Shown: positions 46,104 through 56,148 of the stretch, one piece after another
Layout: each line of letters starts with the position of its first letter
How positions within the stretch are numbered: the stretch's first letter is position 1
Source of the DNA: Clostridium sp. C105KSO13
Lineage (GTDB): Bacteria; Bacillota; Clostridia; Lachnospirales; Lachnospiraceae
Direction of reading: 5' to 3'
NCBI RefSeq assembly: GCF_001517425.1
Contig: NZ_FBWL01000163.1
Span: 47,357 to 111,356, forward strand
DNA length: 64,000 bases
Made by a program: the position numbers and the translations under genes
Notes under the pieces: model-generated
The model's input: the letters and a program-made list of their open reading frames with translations, nothing else
What the model was told of the DNA's origin: nothing
Database searches by the model: none

Positions 46104-47417
46104 TTGAAGATTGCAGTGGCGGGAACAGGATATGTAGGACTGGTGACAGGGGTTTGTCTTGCAAGTAAAGGCCATGAAGTTACGTGTGTAGATATCGATG
46201 AAGAAAAAGTAAAGACTATGCAGCAGGGAATATCACCGATTTATGAACCAGGATTATCTGAGTTGATGACAGAAAGCATGGATAATCTTACTTTTACCAC
46301 AGATTTTGAGTTAGCTTATAAGGATGCAGAAGTGATTTTTATCGGTGTCGGGACACCGGAAAAATCAGATGGGTCAGCAAATCTTTCTTATGTATATCAG
46401 GTAGCAAAACAGATTGCAAGGACGGTTGAGGGAGAATGTGTAGTTGTAATAAAATCCACGGTACCAATCGGAACGAATGATAAAATTGAGCAGTACATCC
46501 ATGATAAGCAGACCAATAAAGTGGGAATACACGTGGCATCAAACCCGGAATTTCTGGCACAGGGAACGGCAGTAAGAGATACACTTCATGCTTCAAGAAT
46601 CGTCATTGGAACAGACAACCTATCTGTATGTGAAACTCTGCAGAAAGTTTATAAAGACTTTGACGCACCAAAACTCTGTGTGGGACGTAGAAGTGCAGAG
46701 ATGATTAAGTATGCATCCAATGATTTCCTGGCACTGAAGATTAGTTATGTCAATGAGATTGCAAACCTTTGCGAAACGGTAGGGGCAAATGTGGAAGAGG
46801 TTACTAAGGGAATGGGGTACGATAAACGGATTGGAGAACATTTCCTTAATGCGGGAATCGGATACGGCGGTTCTTGTTTTCCAAAAGATACTAAGGCTCT
46901 GAGTTGGCTGGCAAGCTTTAATGATAAGGAAATCCGCACGGTAAAAGCTGCCATTGAAGTAAATGATAATCAGAAACTCAAGCTTATTAAGAAGGCAAAA
47001 AAATATTATGATGATTTTCTTTTCCTGAATGTGGCTGTGTTGGGTTGTACTTTTAAACCGGGAACAGATGATTTGAGAGAGGCTCCATCCTTGGTGAATG
47101 TACCCTTTTTATTGGAAGATGGTGCTCATGTCAGAGTATGGGATCCGGTAGGAACAGAGAATTTTAAAAAGAAAATTCCAAATGAAAAGATTCAGTATTG
47201 CAGTACGATTGAAGAAGCTATTAAGGATGCGGACATTTGTTTTATATTCACGGAGTGGGAAGATGTAAAGAAATTTGATATCAGTAAGTATAAGCAGCTT
47301 ATGAAACGGCCAATCGTGTTGGACGGAAGGAATTGCTATGCTTTAACTGCATTTGAAGGCACAGGTACCACCTATGGTTCGGTGGGAAGACCGACTGTGA
47401 ATGATATTGAAGGATAA
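46104..47417 (+). CDS. ugd: UDP-glucose 6-dehydrogenase
   Basis: 437 residues. Oxidises UDP-glucose twice with NAD to UDP-glucuronate. IAVAGTGYVGLVTGVCLASKGHEV binds NAD; STVPIGT, NPEFLAQGTAVRD, NDFLALKISYVNEIANLCE and the catalytic cysteine in G-G-S-C258-F-P-K-D are present; C-terminal GCTFKPGTDDLREAPS. Start is TTG at 46104 behind GAGGGGAAG. It points to a uronic acid in the polymer. Confidence 0.96.
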   Translation: MKIAVAGTGYVGLVTGVCLASKGHEVTCVDIDEEKVKTMQQGISPIYEPGLSELMTESMDNLTFTTDFELAYKDAEVIFIGVGTPEKSDGSANLSYVYQVAKQIARTVEGECVVVIKSTVPIGTNDKIEQYIHDKQTNKVGIHVASNPEFLAQGTAVRDTLHASRIVIGTDNLSVCETLQKVYKDFDAPKLCVGRRSAEMIKYASNDFLALKISYVNEIANLCETVGANVEEVTKGMGYDKRIGEHFLNAGIGYGGSCFPKDTKALSWLASFNDKEIRTVKAAIEVNDNQKLKLIKKAKKYYDDFLFLNVAVLGCTFKPGTDDLREAPSLVNVPFLLEDGAHVRVWDPVGTENFKKKIPNEKIQYCSTIEEAIKDADICFIFTEWEDVKKFDISKYKQLMKRPIVLDGRNCYALTAFEGTGTTYGSVGRPTVNDIEG

Positions 47418-47435
47418 GAGTGAGGAGAAGTACAT

Positions 47436-48416
47436 ATGAAGCTGATCATACAGATTCCCTGCTACAATGAAGCAGAAACATTGGAAGTGGCATTAAATGA
47501 CCTGCCAAAACATATTGATGGAATTGATATAATTGAATATTTGATTATTAACGACGGGAGCAAAGATAACACAGTTGAAGTTGCAAAAAACTGGGGAGTA
47601 AACTACGTTGTTAGTTTTAGAAATAATAAGGGACTTGCCAGGGGGTTTATGGCAGGTCTCGATGCATGTCTTAGGAACGGTGCAGATATTATTGTAAATA
47701 CAGACGCAGATAACCAGTACTGTGGAGCGGACATAGAAAAATTGGTGCAGCCGATACTAAGGGGAGAAGCTGGGATGGTTGTCGGAGAACGTCCGATTGA
47801 TGCGACAGAACATTTTTCACCTCTAAAGAAAAAGCTTCAGCATTTCGGGAGCTGGGTTGTGAGGCGGGCCTCCAGGACAAATGTTCCTGATGCGCCAAGT
47901 GGATTTCGGGCATACAGCAGGCATACGGCCATGAGAATGAACGTTATTAACGAGTATACTTACACACTTGAAACAATTGTGCAGGCAGGAAGACAAAAAA
48001 TGGCAGTGACATCCGTGCCGATTCGGACGAATGCGGAGCTGCGGCCGTCTAGACTGTTCAACAGTATGTTTGGGTATGTGAAGAAATCAATGCTGACAAT
48101 TGGAAGAGCATTGATTATGTATAAGCCAATGTATTGCTTTGCCTGGATAGCCGGTATATTTGGAGTGGCAGGATTTGCACTGGGTATACGGTTTGTGGTC
48201 TACTATATTGGAGGAAATGGAGATGGGCATATTCAGTCACTGATACTGGCAAGTATGTTGATTGTAATTGCGGTGATGGCAGGAGTTATGGGACTTCTGG
48301 GTGATGTTATTTCTGCCAATAGAAAACTGTTGGAAGAAATACAGTTTGAATTGAGAAAAATCGATTATGGCCCGGGACATGAAGAGGTAAAAAAAGATAA
48401 AAATGAAGCAGAGTAA
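47436..48416 (+). CDS. Polyprenol-phosphate sugar transferase-like GT2 with two membrane segments
   Basis: 326 residues. GT-A domain with LIIQIPCYNEAETLEVAL, YLIINDGSKDNTVEVA, NKGLARGFMAGLDACL, INTDADNQY (D-x-D) and DAPSGFRAYSRHTAMR, as in DPM1/GtrB-type enzymes that make lipid-phosphate sugars. Membrane segments at about 229-256 and 269-293. It could supply the lipid-linked donor for one of the GT-C proteins. Follows ugd by 18 bases. Confidence 0.9.
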   Translation: MKLIIQIPCYNEAETLEVALNDLPKHIDGIDIIEYLIINDGSKDNTVEVAKNWGVNYVVSFRNNKGLARGFMAGLDACLRNGADIIVNTDADNQYCGADIEKLVQPILRGEAGMVVGERPIDATEHFSPLKKKLQHFGSWVVRRASRTNVPDAPSGFRAYSRHTAMRMNVINEYTYTLETIVQAGRQKMAVTSVPIRTNAELRPSRLFNSMFGYVKKSMLTIGRALIMYKPMYCFAWIAGIFGVAGFALGIRFVVYYIGGNGDGHIQSLILASMLIVIAVMAGVMGLLGDVISANRKLLEEIQFELRKIDYGPGHEEVKKDKNEAE

Positions 48417-48425
48417 GGAGAATAT

Positions 48426-49586
48426 GTGCAGATGAAGTCGAAATTATTGGTGACAGCATCTACTTTTCCGAGATGGGCAGGAGATACAGAACCAAGATTT
48501 GTATTAGATATATCCAAGGCATTGTTAGCGTATTATGATGTGACAGTCTTGGTTCCGGCCTGTCCAAATGCAAAGGATGAGGAAGTTTTGGAAGGAGTCA
48601 GGGTAATTAGATATCATTACTTTCCTATCCACAAGTGGGAAACTTTATGCTATCCCGGTGCCATCGTACCAAGAATTAGAGAAAAGGAAATTAGAGGGTT
48701 ACTGGTTCCTTTTTTGTTTCTAGGTTTATGGTTGAAACTGAAAAAAATTTGCAAAGATTATGATAAGGTGCATGCACATTGGATTATTCCCCAGGGAATT
48801 GTTCAATCATTTTTTGATAAAAAATATGTAATTACAGGACACGGTGGTGATGTTACATCACTTAATAAGGGAATCATAAAAAGACTGAAGGTAAAATGTT
48901 TAAAAAGGGCTGATAAAATTACTGTCGTATCGAAAGCCTTAGCCGAAGAGGTAAAAAAATTATATCCTGAAGCTAAAACGGAAATAATTTCTATGGGGTG
49001 CGACACCTCAAAATTTGGAAAAAAATATTACCAGGAGAATTACTTTAATCAAAATAGAAAAAAAGTGATACTCTTCGTGGGAAGATTGGCAGAGAAAAAG
49101 GGGGTGACATATTTGATAGATGCAATGAAATATGTTGATGGTAAATTAGTGATTGTTGGCGATGGACCGTTGAAGGATTCATTAGTAGCTCAAGCAGAAA
49201 GTTATGGGGATAAGATAGAATTTTGGGGTTCAAAAACTCATGAAGAGTTGAAAAATATATATGCTTCAGCAGATATATTTGTTGCCCCTTCAGTTACTAC
49301 TGAAGATGGTGATAAAGAAGGGTTGGGACTAGTGTTGCTTGAGGCCATGGCATCAGGTCTTCCTGTTGTAGGGAGCAACTCAGGGGGAATACCTGAAATA
49401 GTAGAAAATGGTTATAATGGGTTTTTAGTTGCAGAGAGGGATGTACAAGATTTATCTGGAAAAATTAATGTACTATTGAATTCTGAAAAAATCCAAGATA
49501 AATTTTCGAAAAATGGATTAAAGGTTGTTTCAAATAGAGATTATAGTAAAATCGCTGAAAAATATTATAGGTTGATGGAGAAATAA
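48426..49586 (+). CDS. Glycosyltransferase family 4
   Basis: 386 residues. N-domain LLVTASTFPRWAGDTEPRFVLDI, KVHAHWIIPQG, ITGHGGDV; C-domain VILFVGRLAEKKGVTYLIDAM, LVIVGDGPLKDSLV, FWGSKTHEELKNIYASADIFVAPS, and the E-x7-E block EGLGLVLLEAMASGLPVVGS. AAGGAG lies 5 bases before the GTG at 48426; ATG 48432 in frame is an alternative. Codon use becomes clearly AT-rich within this gene and stays so afterwards. Confidence 0.92.
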   Translation: MQMKSKLLVTASTFPRWAGDTEPRFVLDISKALLAYYDVTVLVPACPNAKDEEVLEGVRVIRYHYFPIHKWETLCYPGAIVPRIREKEIRGLLVPFLFLGLWLKLKKICKDYDKVHAHWIIPQGIVQSFFDKKYVITGHGGDVTSLNKGIIKRLKVKCLKRADKITVVSKALAEEVKKLYPEAKTEIISMGCDTSKFGKKYYQENYFNQNRKKVILFVGRLAEKKGVTYLIDAMKYVDGKLVIVGDGPLKDSLVAQAESYGDKIEFWGSKTHEELKNIYASADIFVAPSVTTEDGDKEGLGLVLLEAMASGLPVVGSNSGGIPEIVENGYNGFLVAERDVQDLSGKINVLLNSEKIQDKFSKNGLKVVSNRDYSKIAEKYYRLMEK

Positions 49587-49587
49587 A

Positions 49588-50565
49588 ATGAATAGACCCT
49601 TGATTTCTATTATTATTCCAGTTTTTAATGTAAAAAAATATTTACCAGAATGTTTAGAATCAGTTGTCAGTCAAACTTACTCAAATTTAGAAATTGTTTT
49701 GGTTGATGACGGTTCAGATGATGGTTCAGAAACTATCTGTGATGACTTTAGTTCTAAGGATAACCGGATTAGAGTAATCCATAAAAAAAATGGCGGATTA
49801 TCCGATGCAAGGAATGCGGGAGTGTCCGAGGCCAGAGGAGAGTGGATTTTTTTTGTCGACGCGGATGACTATATTGCGAGAGATGCTTGTGAAAAATTAA
49901 TATTCACTGCGATGAATACTTCCGCAGACATAGTTATTGGTGAAGAGAGAAAATTTGACGATTGCGATAAGATAAAAATATCAAAACAAACTGGTATTAA
50001 AGACATAATCACATCTGATGAGACCTTGATTCAATACTTTTACAGAAAAATCTCTGGTTATGTATGTGGGAGATTATATAAAGACAATCTTGTTAAAAAT
50101 ATAATATTTCCTGTAGGAAGATACTTTGAAGATGTATTTGTATTATATAAAATTCTTGAAAAGGCTAGCAAAATAGTGGTTTTGTATGATGAAGTTTATT
50201 ATTACAGACAAAGAGCAGGAAGCATTATTAATTCACAGTATTCAGTTAGACAATTGGATATAATAGCAGCAAATGAAGAAATCAAACAGCATTACAGCAA
50301 TGGTAGTGAATTAATTAAAAATGCTATTTCTTCTAGGTGCTTTGTCTCAGGGGTTGATGTATTGCGTAAAATCCCGTTGAATAGAGAACTTAAGCAAGAT
50401 AAAGAATATGTCATTAGAGTTATAAAAGAGACTCGGAAAATGGCTTTACTAGATAAAAATAATAATGTTCTTATTAGAGGAATGGCTGCTATAGCCTTTA
50501 TAAGTCCGAGAGCATTAGGTGTTTTGGCAAAAGGCAGATATTTAATTAAAGTTAAACGTATTTAG
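49588..50565 (+). CDS. Glycosyltransferase family 2
   Basis: 325 residues. ISIIIPVFNVKKYLPECLESV, IVLVDDGSDDGSETICDDF, HKKNGGLSDARNAGV, FFVDADDYI. C-terminal half with RYFEDVFVLYKILEKA and YYYRQRAGSI, which is the common capsule GT2 subtype. One base after the previous gene. Confidence 0.93.
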   Translation: MNRPLISIIIPVFNVKKYLPECLESVVSQTYSNLEIVLVDDGSDDGSETICDDFSSKDNRIRVIHKKNGGLSDARNAGVSEARGEWIFFVDADDYIARDACEKLIFTAMNTSADIVIGEERKFDDCDKIKISKQTGIKDIITSDETLIQYFYRKISGYVCGRLYKDNLVKNIIFPVGRYFEDVFVLYKILEKASKIVVLYDEVYYYRQRAGSIINSQYSVRQLDIIAANEEIKQHYSNGSELIKNAISSRCFVSGVDVLRKIPLNRELKQDKEYVIRVIKETRKMALLDKNNNVLIRGMAAIAFISPRALGVLAKGRYLIKVKRI

Positions 50566-50575
50566 GAGATAGGAC

Positions 50576-51460
50576 ATGAAGCAAGTTAGTTTTGTTATTT
50601 TACATTTTATGGATTTAGATACAACGGTAGCATGTATAGCCTCTATTATAAATAATATAAGCTATGAAAACTATAAAATAATTGTTGTTGATAATGGTTC
50701 TACTAACGATAGTGAGAAAAGGATAGAAGAAAAGTATGATAGTGAACCAAAAGTGATTTTGTTGTGTGCAAATGAAAATTTGGGATTTGCTAAAGGAAAT
50801 AACCTAGGTTATAGCTATGCTAAAAAAATGCTCAATGCAGATTATATTATAATTACGAATAATGACACCATATTTAAACAACATAATTATATAGACATTA
50901 TGATTTCGGAATTTGAAAAAAATAACTGCTATTTAATAGGACCAGATTTAATCACTCCCGATGGTTATCATCAAAATCCTCATCGTGATCATATTTTAAC
51001 CCAAAATGAAGTCAGAAAAATGCTTTTAATAAAAGCCATCTTTTTACATTACTTTATGTTAAAAAAAACATTGCATTTGGATAAGAAAATCAATGCCCTT
51101 GAGTACTTGTACGATAAAAAGGATGAAAAGACACATGAAAACATTAATTACAAACAAAGGAAAGAAAATGTGGTCTTACAAGGAGCATGCTTGATTTTTA
51201 CACCGATATATATATCCAGGGAGACGGAGGCTTTCTCTCCTAAAACATTTATGTATGGAGAAGAAGATTTACTGGCATATAAGTGTCAAAGAAATGGATA
51301 TAAAATTGTATACTCTCCGGAATTGAAGACTTTCCATATGCAAGGAGTAGCAACAGGAAAAGCGTATGAAAAGAAACTTGAGAAAAACATTTTTATGTAC
51401 AAATATATTGTTGAGGGGTGTCAAATTTTATTGAAAGAGATGAAAAATGATAGAAACTAA
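50576..51460 (+). CDS. Glycosyltransferase family 2 (rhamnosyltransferase-like)
   Basis: 294 residues. FVILHFMDLDTTVACIASI, IIVVDNGSTNDSEK, NENLGFAKGNNLGYSYA and IITNNDTIF replace the usual D-x-D with N-N-D, as seen in WbbL/RfbF-type rhamnosyltransferases. C-terminal GACLIFTP and FMYGEEDLLAYKCQRNGYKI fit the same group. The donor (possibly the dTDP-sugar made by the Fdt enzymes) is inference. Confidence 0.87.
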   Translation: MKQVSFVILHFMDLDTTVACIASIINNISYENYKIIVVDNGSTNDSEKRIEEKYDSEPKVILLCANENLGFAKGNNLGYSYAKKMLNADYIIITNNDTIFKQHNYIDIMISEFEKNNCYLIGPDLITPDGYHQNPHRDHILTQNEVRKMLLIKAIFLHYFMLKKTLHLDKKINALEYLYDKKDEKTHENINYKQRKENVVLQGACLIFTPIYISRETEAFSPKTFMYGEEDLLAYKCQRNGYKIVYSPELKTFHMQGVATGKAYEKKLEKNIFMYKYIVEGCQILLKEMKNDRN

Positions 51461-51572
51461 AACATTCGTTTAAAATGAAACGTGTAATAATATTATAAAG
51501 AAGTAAAAAGCAAGTGTTAAAAATTTATAGTCAGGTCAAATTGCTAGATTCACTTGCAGAAGGAGCAGGAAA

Positions 51573-52547
51573 ATGTTGTGCAGTGTAATTATGCTTACAT
51601 ATAATTCGAGTTTAGAAAAAATATATCTGACTTTGAATTCTGTATTGAGGCAAGAGAATCTTGATAAAATAGAGGTGATAGTAGCAGATGACGGCTCAAA
51701 AAATAATTTTCTCCCTGAAATCAAACAATTTTTAGAAAAACATGGAGTGATTAACTATAAATTAATTGCCAGTGATATAAACCGTGGTACAGTCGAAAAT
51801 TTTTATTCGGGGGTAAAGATAGCAAAAGGGCGTTACATTAAAGGATTAGGCTGTGGCGATCTACTCTATGGAAAGGACAGCATAAACAGACTTTGTATGT
51901 TTATGGAGGACAAAGACCAAAAAATAGGTTTTGGCTTAATGAGAGCTTTCCAAACTGAAAACAACCACTTGGAGTATTGGGACTGTAACATACCAATGGA
52001 TATAAGGGCATTTAGAGAAAATAATTTGAAGAAAGTTAAGCGAAATATAGTGTCGTGGGGAAAGCTAATGTCTGGCGCTAGTATGTTTTTTGAAAAGGAC
52101 TTGCTAACTAAGTTACTTGATGAAATTAGAGGCAAAGTAATATTTTGTGAAGATTTTATTCAAATTATAGCATTGGTTAAAAATATAAATATTGGATTTT
52201 TTGATGAGTACATTATGTGGTATGAGATGGGGGGGGGAATATCTACATCAGGAAATTCTTTTTGGAAAGCGAGAATACAGAAGGATTATAATTCTTTGAT
52301 TACATATTTGGGAAAAGAATATAAGAACAATAAATACGTTCGTAGACGTTTACGGACACAACGTCTAGACAATTGGCCCAAGTTATTTAGATGGGGAATG
52401 AAGTTTTTGATAGATACAGGAATGTTTTTTATACCTATGAGAACAGGTCTTCAAAAAAGACAAGGTCTTTATAAAGCCAAAAATGAACATGGTTTTTTAA
52501 ATGATACTGAGTTTCTAGATTCTAATAGATTAAGCCATAAGGAGTAA
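51573..52547 (+). CDS. Glycosyltransferase family 2
   Basis: 324 residues. CSVIMLTYNSSLEKIYLTLNSVL, VIVADDGSKNN, SDINRGTVENFYSGVKIAKG and GLGCGDLLYG; the metal-site aspartates are reduced to C-G-D, so activity or metal use may differ. GSGASMFFEKDLL-type motif appears as SGASMFFEKDLL. A 112-base gap precedes it with no promoter I can defend. AGGAGCAGG precedes the ATG. Confidence 0.88.
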   Translation: MLCSVIMLTYNSSLEKIYLTLNSVLRQENLDKIEVIVADDGSKNNFLPEIKQFLEKHGVINYKLIASDINRGTVENFYSGVKIAKGRYIKGLGCGDLLYGKDSINRLCMFMEDKDQKIGFGLMRAFQTENNHLEYWDCNIPMDIRAFRENNLKKVKRNIVSWGKLMSGASMFFEKDLLTKLLDEIRGKVIFCEDFIQIIALVKNINIGFFDEYIMWYEMGGGISTSGNSFWKARIQKDYNSLITYLGKEYKNNKYVRRRLRTQRLDNWPKLFRWGMKFLIDTGMFFIPMRTGLQKRQGLYKAKNEHGFLNDTEFLDSNRLSHKE

Positions 52548-52549
52548 TT

Positions 52550-52993
52550 ATGCAGGTAATAAAATATGCGTTTCAGCAGCATGGAGATGACAGGGGACAA
52601 TTAGTTGCCTTGGAAGAAATGAAAGATATTCCATTTAATATTAAGAGAGTATATTACATGTATGATACAGGCGTGGGGGTACATCGTGGGTTCCATGCTC
52701 ATAAATCTTTAAAGCAGATTCTTATTTGTATTCATGGCTCATGTAAAGTTCTATTGGACAGTGGCTATGAAAAGAAAATTGTATCTCTGGAAAAGCCATA
52801 TGAAGGACTATACATATCCAGCAACATGTGGCGAGAAATGTATGATTTTTCAAAGGATGCAGTATTATTAGTGTTAGCATCAGAACAATATGATGAGAGT
52901 GATTATATACGAGATTATGAGGAATTTTTAGACCTGGTAAAAAGAGGAGATTTGAATACAAGTGGAGTTACGGAGAACAGGAAAACAACTTAA
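52550..52993 (+). CDS. fdtA: dTDP-4-oxo-6-deoxyglucose 3,4-ketoisomerase (FdtA/QdtA, WxcM-like)
   Basis: 147 residues, one cupin domain. Converts dTDP-4-keto-6-deoxyglucose to the 3-keto isomer. DDRGQLVALE near residue 13 and the catalytic histidine set H45-R-G-F-H49-A-H51-K are intact, as is the Y-x-M-W motif (ISSNMWREMYDF). Axial versus equatorial product (FdtA versus QdtA) cannot be told. Two bases after the GT2 gene; works with the aminotransferase at 57.3 kb. Confidence 0.9.
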   Translation: MQVIKYAFQQHGDDRGQLVALEEMKDIPFNIKRVYYMYDTGVGVHRGFHAHKSLKQILICIHGSCKVLLDSGYEKKIVSLEKPYEGLYISSNMWREMYDFSKDAVLLVLASEQYDESDYIRDYEEFLDLVKRGDLNTSGVTENRKTT

Positions 52994-55900
52994 AAAAACA
53001 GAGATTGTATTATTATCTTTATTCACGATTCTTTTGGCATTTTTTTGCTTACTTCATATAAGAGAACTTAATCAGATAGTTGTACTTAATGATGAATTTG
53101 GATACTGGTCTATTGCTGCGTCAATGGGAGGAAAAAATTGGGGAGAATTGATTGCAAACACTCCGTATTATAATTATGGCTATAGTTTGTTGCTTGTCCC
53201 ATTATTCCATTTAGGACTTCCAACGTATACAATTTACAAAGCGGCAATTTTCTTAAATGTTATTATATTGATCTTAGGCTATTACGCTTCTGTTTTGTGT
53301 GGAAAAAAGATTTTCCCAAATATGGACATAAAAGTTCTAATGTTTATTTGTTTTTTAATTAATTGCTACCCAAATGTGCTGGTACAGACACAGGTGGCAT
53401 GGACAGAAACACTGTTAAACTTTTTGTTTTGGCTTACCGTTTTAAGTGTTCTTTCACTTGCAGAAAAACCAACAATTTGGAAAATACTATGCTTCTCTTT
53501 GATTTTAGGATATATGTTTATTGTACATCAAAGAACAATCGGAATTGTGATTTCCGGGATAGTTATTTTAATATCGCTCTGCATTTCTAAAAAAATTTCT
53601 TTTAAACAAATGATTTTAGCTTTAGGAGTATTAAGTGGAATCCTGCTATTACATTTCTATACAAAAGGAGAATTAAAAGATTGGCTGTGGGCAAGTTCCG
53701 AGTTGAGTAATATGAATGATTTTAAAGGACAAGTTTCTTTGATTGAGTCGATATTTTCAGGATTTGGAATAAAAAGTATCTTTTATGGACTGGCTGGAAG
53801 AGTATTTTACTTTTTGGTTTCAGGAGGAATACTGTGGTATTGTGGATTTGTACGTATACTGGCAGATATTTTTTATGAAATCAAAAAGAATACAATTAAA
53901 AGATTGGGACAAATCCAATGTGCAGAGGCTTTTATAATGTTATCATTTTTGTCTGCGGTTGCTATAGGGGTTGTTACGGTTGTACAGGGATTTGGAAGAG
54001 CAGATTCGGTTGTTTATGGTAGGTACATTGAAAACACAGTGGGGCCAGTTCTGTTGATAGGTGCGGGTACAATCTTCGAAAAAAAGATTTCTATTAAACA
54101 GATAGTAAGCTATATTATATTACTTATTGGAACAGGCTTTTTAACTGCACATATGCTACAATTGGTAGGAAATAATGCATTTGCAGATATTAATAGTATT
54201 GGAATAGCCAAATTTTTTGAAAATAAAAGTGGAAGAGCTGCTATAGAGCCAGCTGTAATGTGCTCAATAGCATTGAATGGAATTATAAATGTATTTATAT
54301 CTGGCACTCGAAAAATAAAAGGGCTTTTTATAGCAGGAATTATAATTTTAATATATTGGCTGAATATAGGATCATATACATATACACATACAATTAAATA
54401 CATGCAAGTAACAAAAACGGAAAGCAATGAAAGTTTAGCTGAACTGATAAAAAAATCGGAAGTAGATGACGTATACTATGTGAAAGATAACAATTTCGAT
54501 TCTTATTGTACAAACCCAAAATATCTGCAATTTTGGATTCCAGACATTCAAGTTCATGTAGTTGATGCCAAAAGTAACGAGAAGGTCGCTTCCAATAGTA
54601 TTTGGCTTTACGAAAAGGGTGGTAAAAATGTTAATGAATTGATTAGGGATAAAAAAATTTTAAAAGAAAGTAATGAATTTTATGTATGTACTCAAATGGA
54701 TTCAAAAATAATTACGACATTGGAAGAAAAACAATATTCATTTGAAACACCTTTAGCTTTAAGTGCAGCAGAAAGTGATACTTGGGACAGCAATTATGAA
54801 GGGTTTCGATCTAATGGGGAAGCAGGAAGGTTAATAAATAACTACAGAGTGGGACTATCAGCAGGAACATATGATGTTAACTTTAATATAGAGTCAATCG
54901 GTAGTAAAGAGAAAAAAGTTTTGGGAAAATGTTTCGTTAGTAAGGATGCGGGAAAGGAAATACTTGAAGAGTTAGTGATAGATAGGGGATTTTTGAAAAA
55001 AAATCAAAATCAAATTCGAATTTCATGTATGGACACTGAGGATGTGGAAATTAATGTCGAAGTTGAGGAAGGTGTGATACTGGAAATAAATTCGATATCG
55101 TATGAAAAAATTTCCAATCAGTATCTTGTTGGAAAAGACTGTAGTCAGGACATGCAGGGAGTGATCACTAAGATAGAAAATATAGATCCGCAGCAAATAA
55201 ATTATTTTTCAATACATGAAGATATGGAATATGATTTTTCATACTTGAAGGGGTTATATCCAGAGTTATCATTTACAGTCATAAATACTGCTAAATTAGA
55301 AAATGCAGAAAATAATGGTTACTACATTTTAGAAAGAGCTAATATGGATATATTTGAGTATTTGGATGATTATGACTGCTTAATGGCAAATGGAAACTAT
55401 ATATTACTTACCCGGAAAGGTAATGGAATCGCAGGATTATGGAAAAAGATGGGAGAAAAGGGTTGCTCTGAGGATGGATTTATAGACATTGATGTGTTAA
55501 GACTAAATACGGATGGGACTATATATTCTGATAATAATGTATTCTTAAATCAAGGAACCTATAAAGTTATTTTTAGTTCTCCAAATGTAATCGGAGATAT
55601 TGAGTTTCATGCAGGTAATAAGATTGAAAAAATTGATTTTGATGAAAAGTCAACAAAATATTCTATAACAATATCTATTAAAGACAATAATCAATCTTTG
55701 TCATGGAAAGTAAATAGTGATGACGGGGAAATGCCTGAAATCGTTATTAGAAGAATATCTAATCAATATTCTTTTGCCTTGCCTGGGGAAAAGGAAAGAG
55801 TAAGATTAAATCCAGGAAAGAAATTAAGCATTCCTTTGTTTGATAATTTAGGGATGGGCACATATGAATTTACATTTACGATGTCAAGTGGAAAGAAAAT

Positions 55901-56123
55901 TTCGGATGTGGAGAGTACCTTATACAGAAAGGTTGATCCTGTAAATGAAGTACCTTTAAATATTGTAGATAGCGACGAAAAGAAAACAGATAAAATAACT
56001 ACACAAATTAAACAGTATTATGATGTAGATAAGAGTGGATATCAAGGAGTTAAGTGTGTTATAGAAAATGATGGTGAAGCTCCAATGACTCTTGAAAATA
56101 TTCAGTTTAGAACTATTGATTAG
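52962..56123 (+). CDS. Large GT-C-like membrane protein with beta-rich repeated C-terminal region
   Basis: 1053 residues. The first 480 form about 12 membrane segments with L-N-D-E-F-G-Y-W after the first segment and YYNYGYSLLLVPLFHLG, the same plan as the GT-C protein at 44.1 kb. The remaining 570 residues are extracytoplasmic and beta-rich; G-T-Y-x-V/F-x-F modules recur at residues 635, 865 and 966, suggesting three carbohydrate-binding-like beta-sandwich domains. Start is GTG 52962, 32 bases inside fdtA; AGGAG lies about 13 bases upstream. Exact function unknown. Confidence 0.75.
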   Translation: MELRRTGKQLKKTEIVLLSLFTILLAFFCLLHIRELNQIVVLNDEFGYWSIAASMGGKNWGELIANTPYYNYGYSLLLVPLFHLGLPTYTIYKAAIFLNVIILILGYYASVLCGKKIFPNMDIKVLMFICFLINCYPNVLVQTQVAWTETLLNFLFWLTVLSVLSLAEKPTIWKILCFSLILGYMFIVHQRTIGIVISGIVILISLCISKKISFKQMILALGVLSGILLLHFYTKGELKDWLWASSELSNMNDFKGQVSLIESIFSGFGIKSIFYGLAGRVFYFLVSGGILWYCGFVRILADIFYEIKKNTIKRLGQIQCAEAFIMLSFLSAVAIGVVTVVQGFGRADSVVYGRYIENTVGPVLLIGAGTIFEKKISIKQIVSYIILLIGTGFLTAHMLQLVGNNAFADINSIGIAKFFENKSGRAAIEPAVMCSIALNGIINVFISGTRKIKGLFIAGIIILIYWLNIGSYTYTHTIKYMQVTKTESNESLAELIKKSEVDDVYYVKDNNFDSYCTNPKYLQFWIPDIQVHVVDAKSNEKVASNSIWLYEKGGKNVNELIRDKKILKESNEFYVCTQMDSKIITTLEEKQYSFETPLALSAAESDTWDSNYEGFRSNGEAGRLINNYRVGLSAGTYDVNFNIESIGSKEKKVLGKCFVSKDAGKEILEELVIDRGFLKKNQNQIRISCMDTEDVEINVEVEEGVILEINSISYEKISNQYLVGKDCSQDMQGVITKIENIDPQQINYFSIHEDMEYDFSYLKGLYPELSFTVINTAKLENAENNGYYILERANMDIFEYLDDYDCLMANGNYILLTRKGNGIAGLWKKMGEKGCSEDGFIDIDVLRLNTDGTIYSDNNVFLNQGTYKVIFSSPNVIGDIEFHAGNKIEKIDFDEKSTKYSITISIKDNNQSLSWKVNSDDGEMPEIVIRRISNQYSFALPGEKERVRLNPGKKLSIPLFDNLGMGTYEFTFTMSSGKKISDVESTLYRKVDPVNEVPLNIVDSDEKKTDKITTQIKQYYDVDKSGYQGVKCVIENDGEAPMTLENIQFRTID

Positions 56124-56148
56124 TTTAGCTGTTTTTGGAAAGGAAGAA

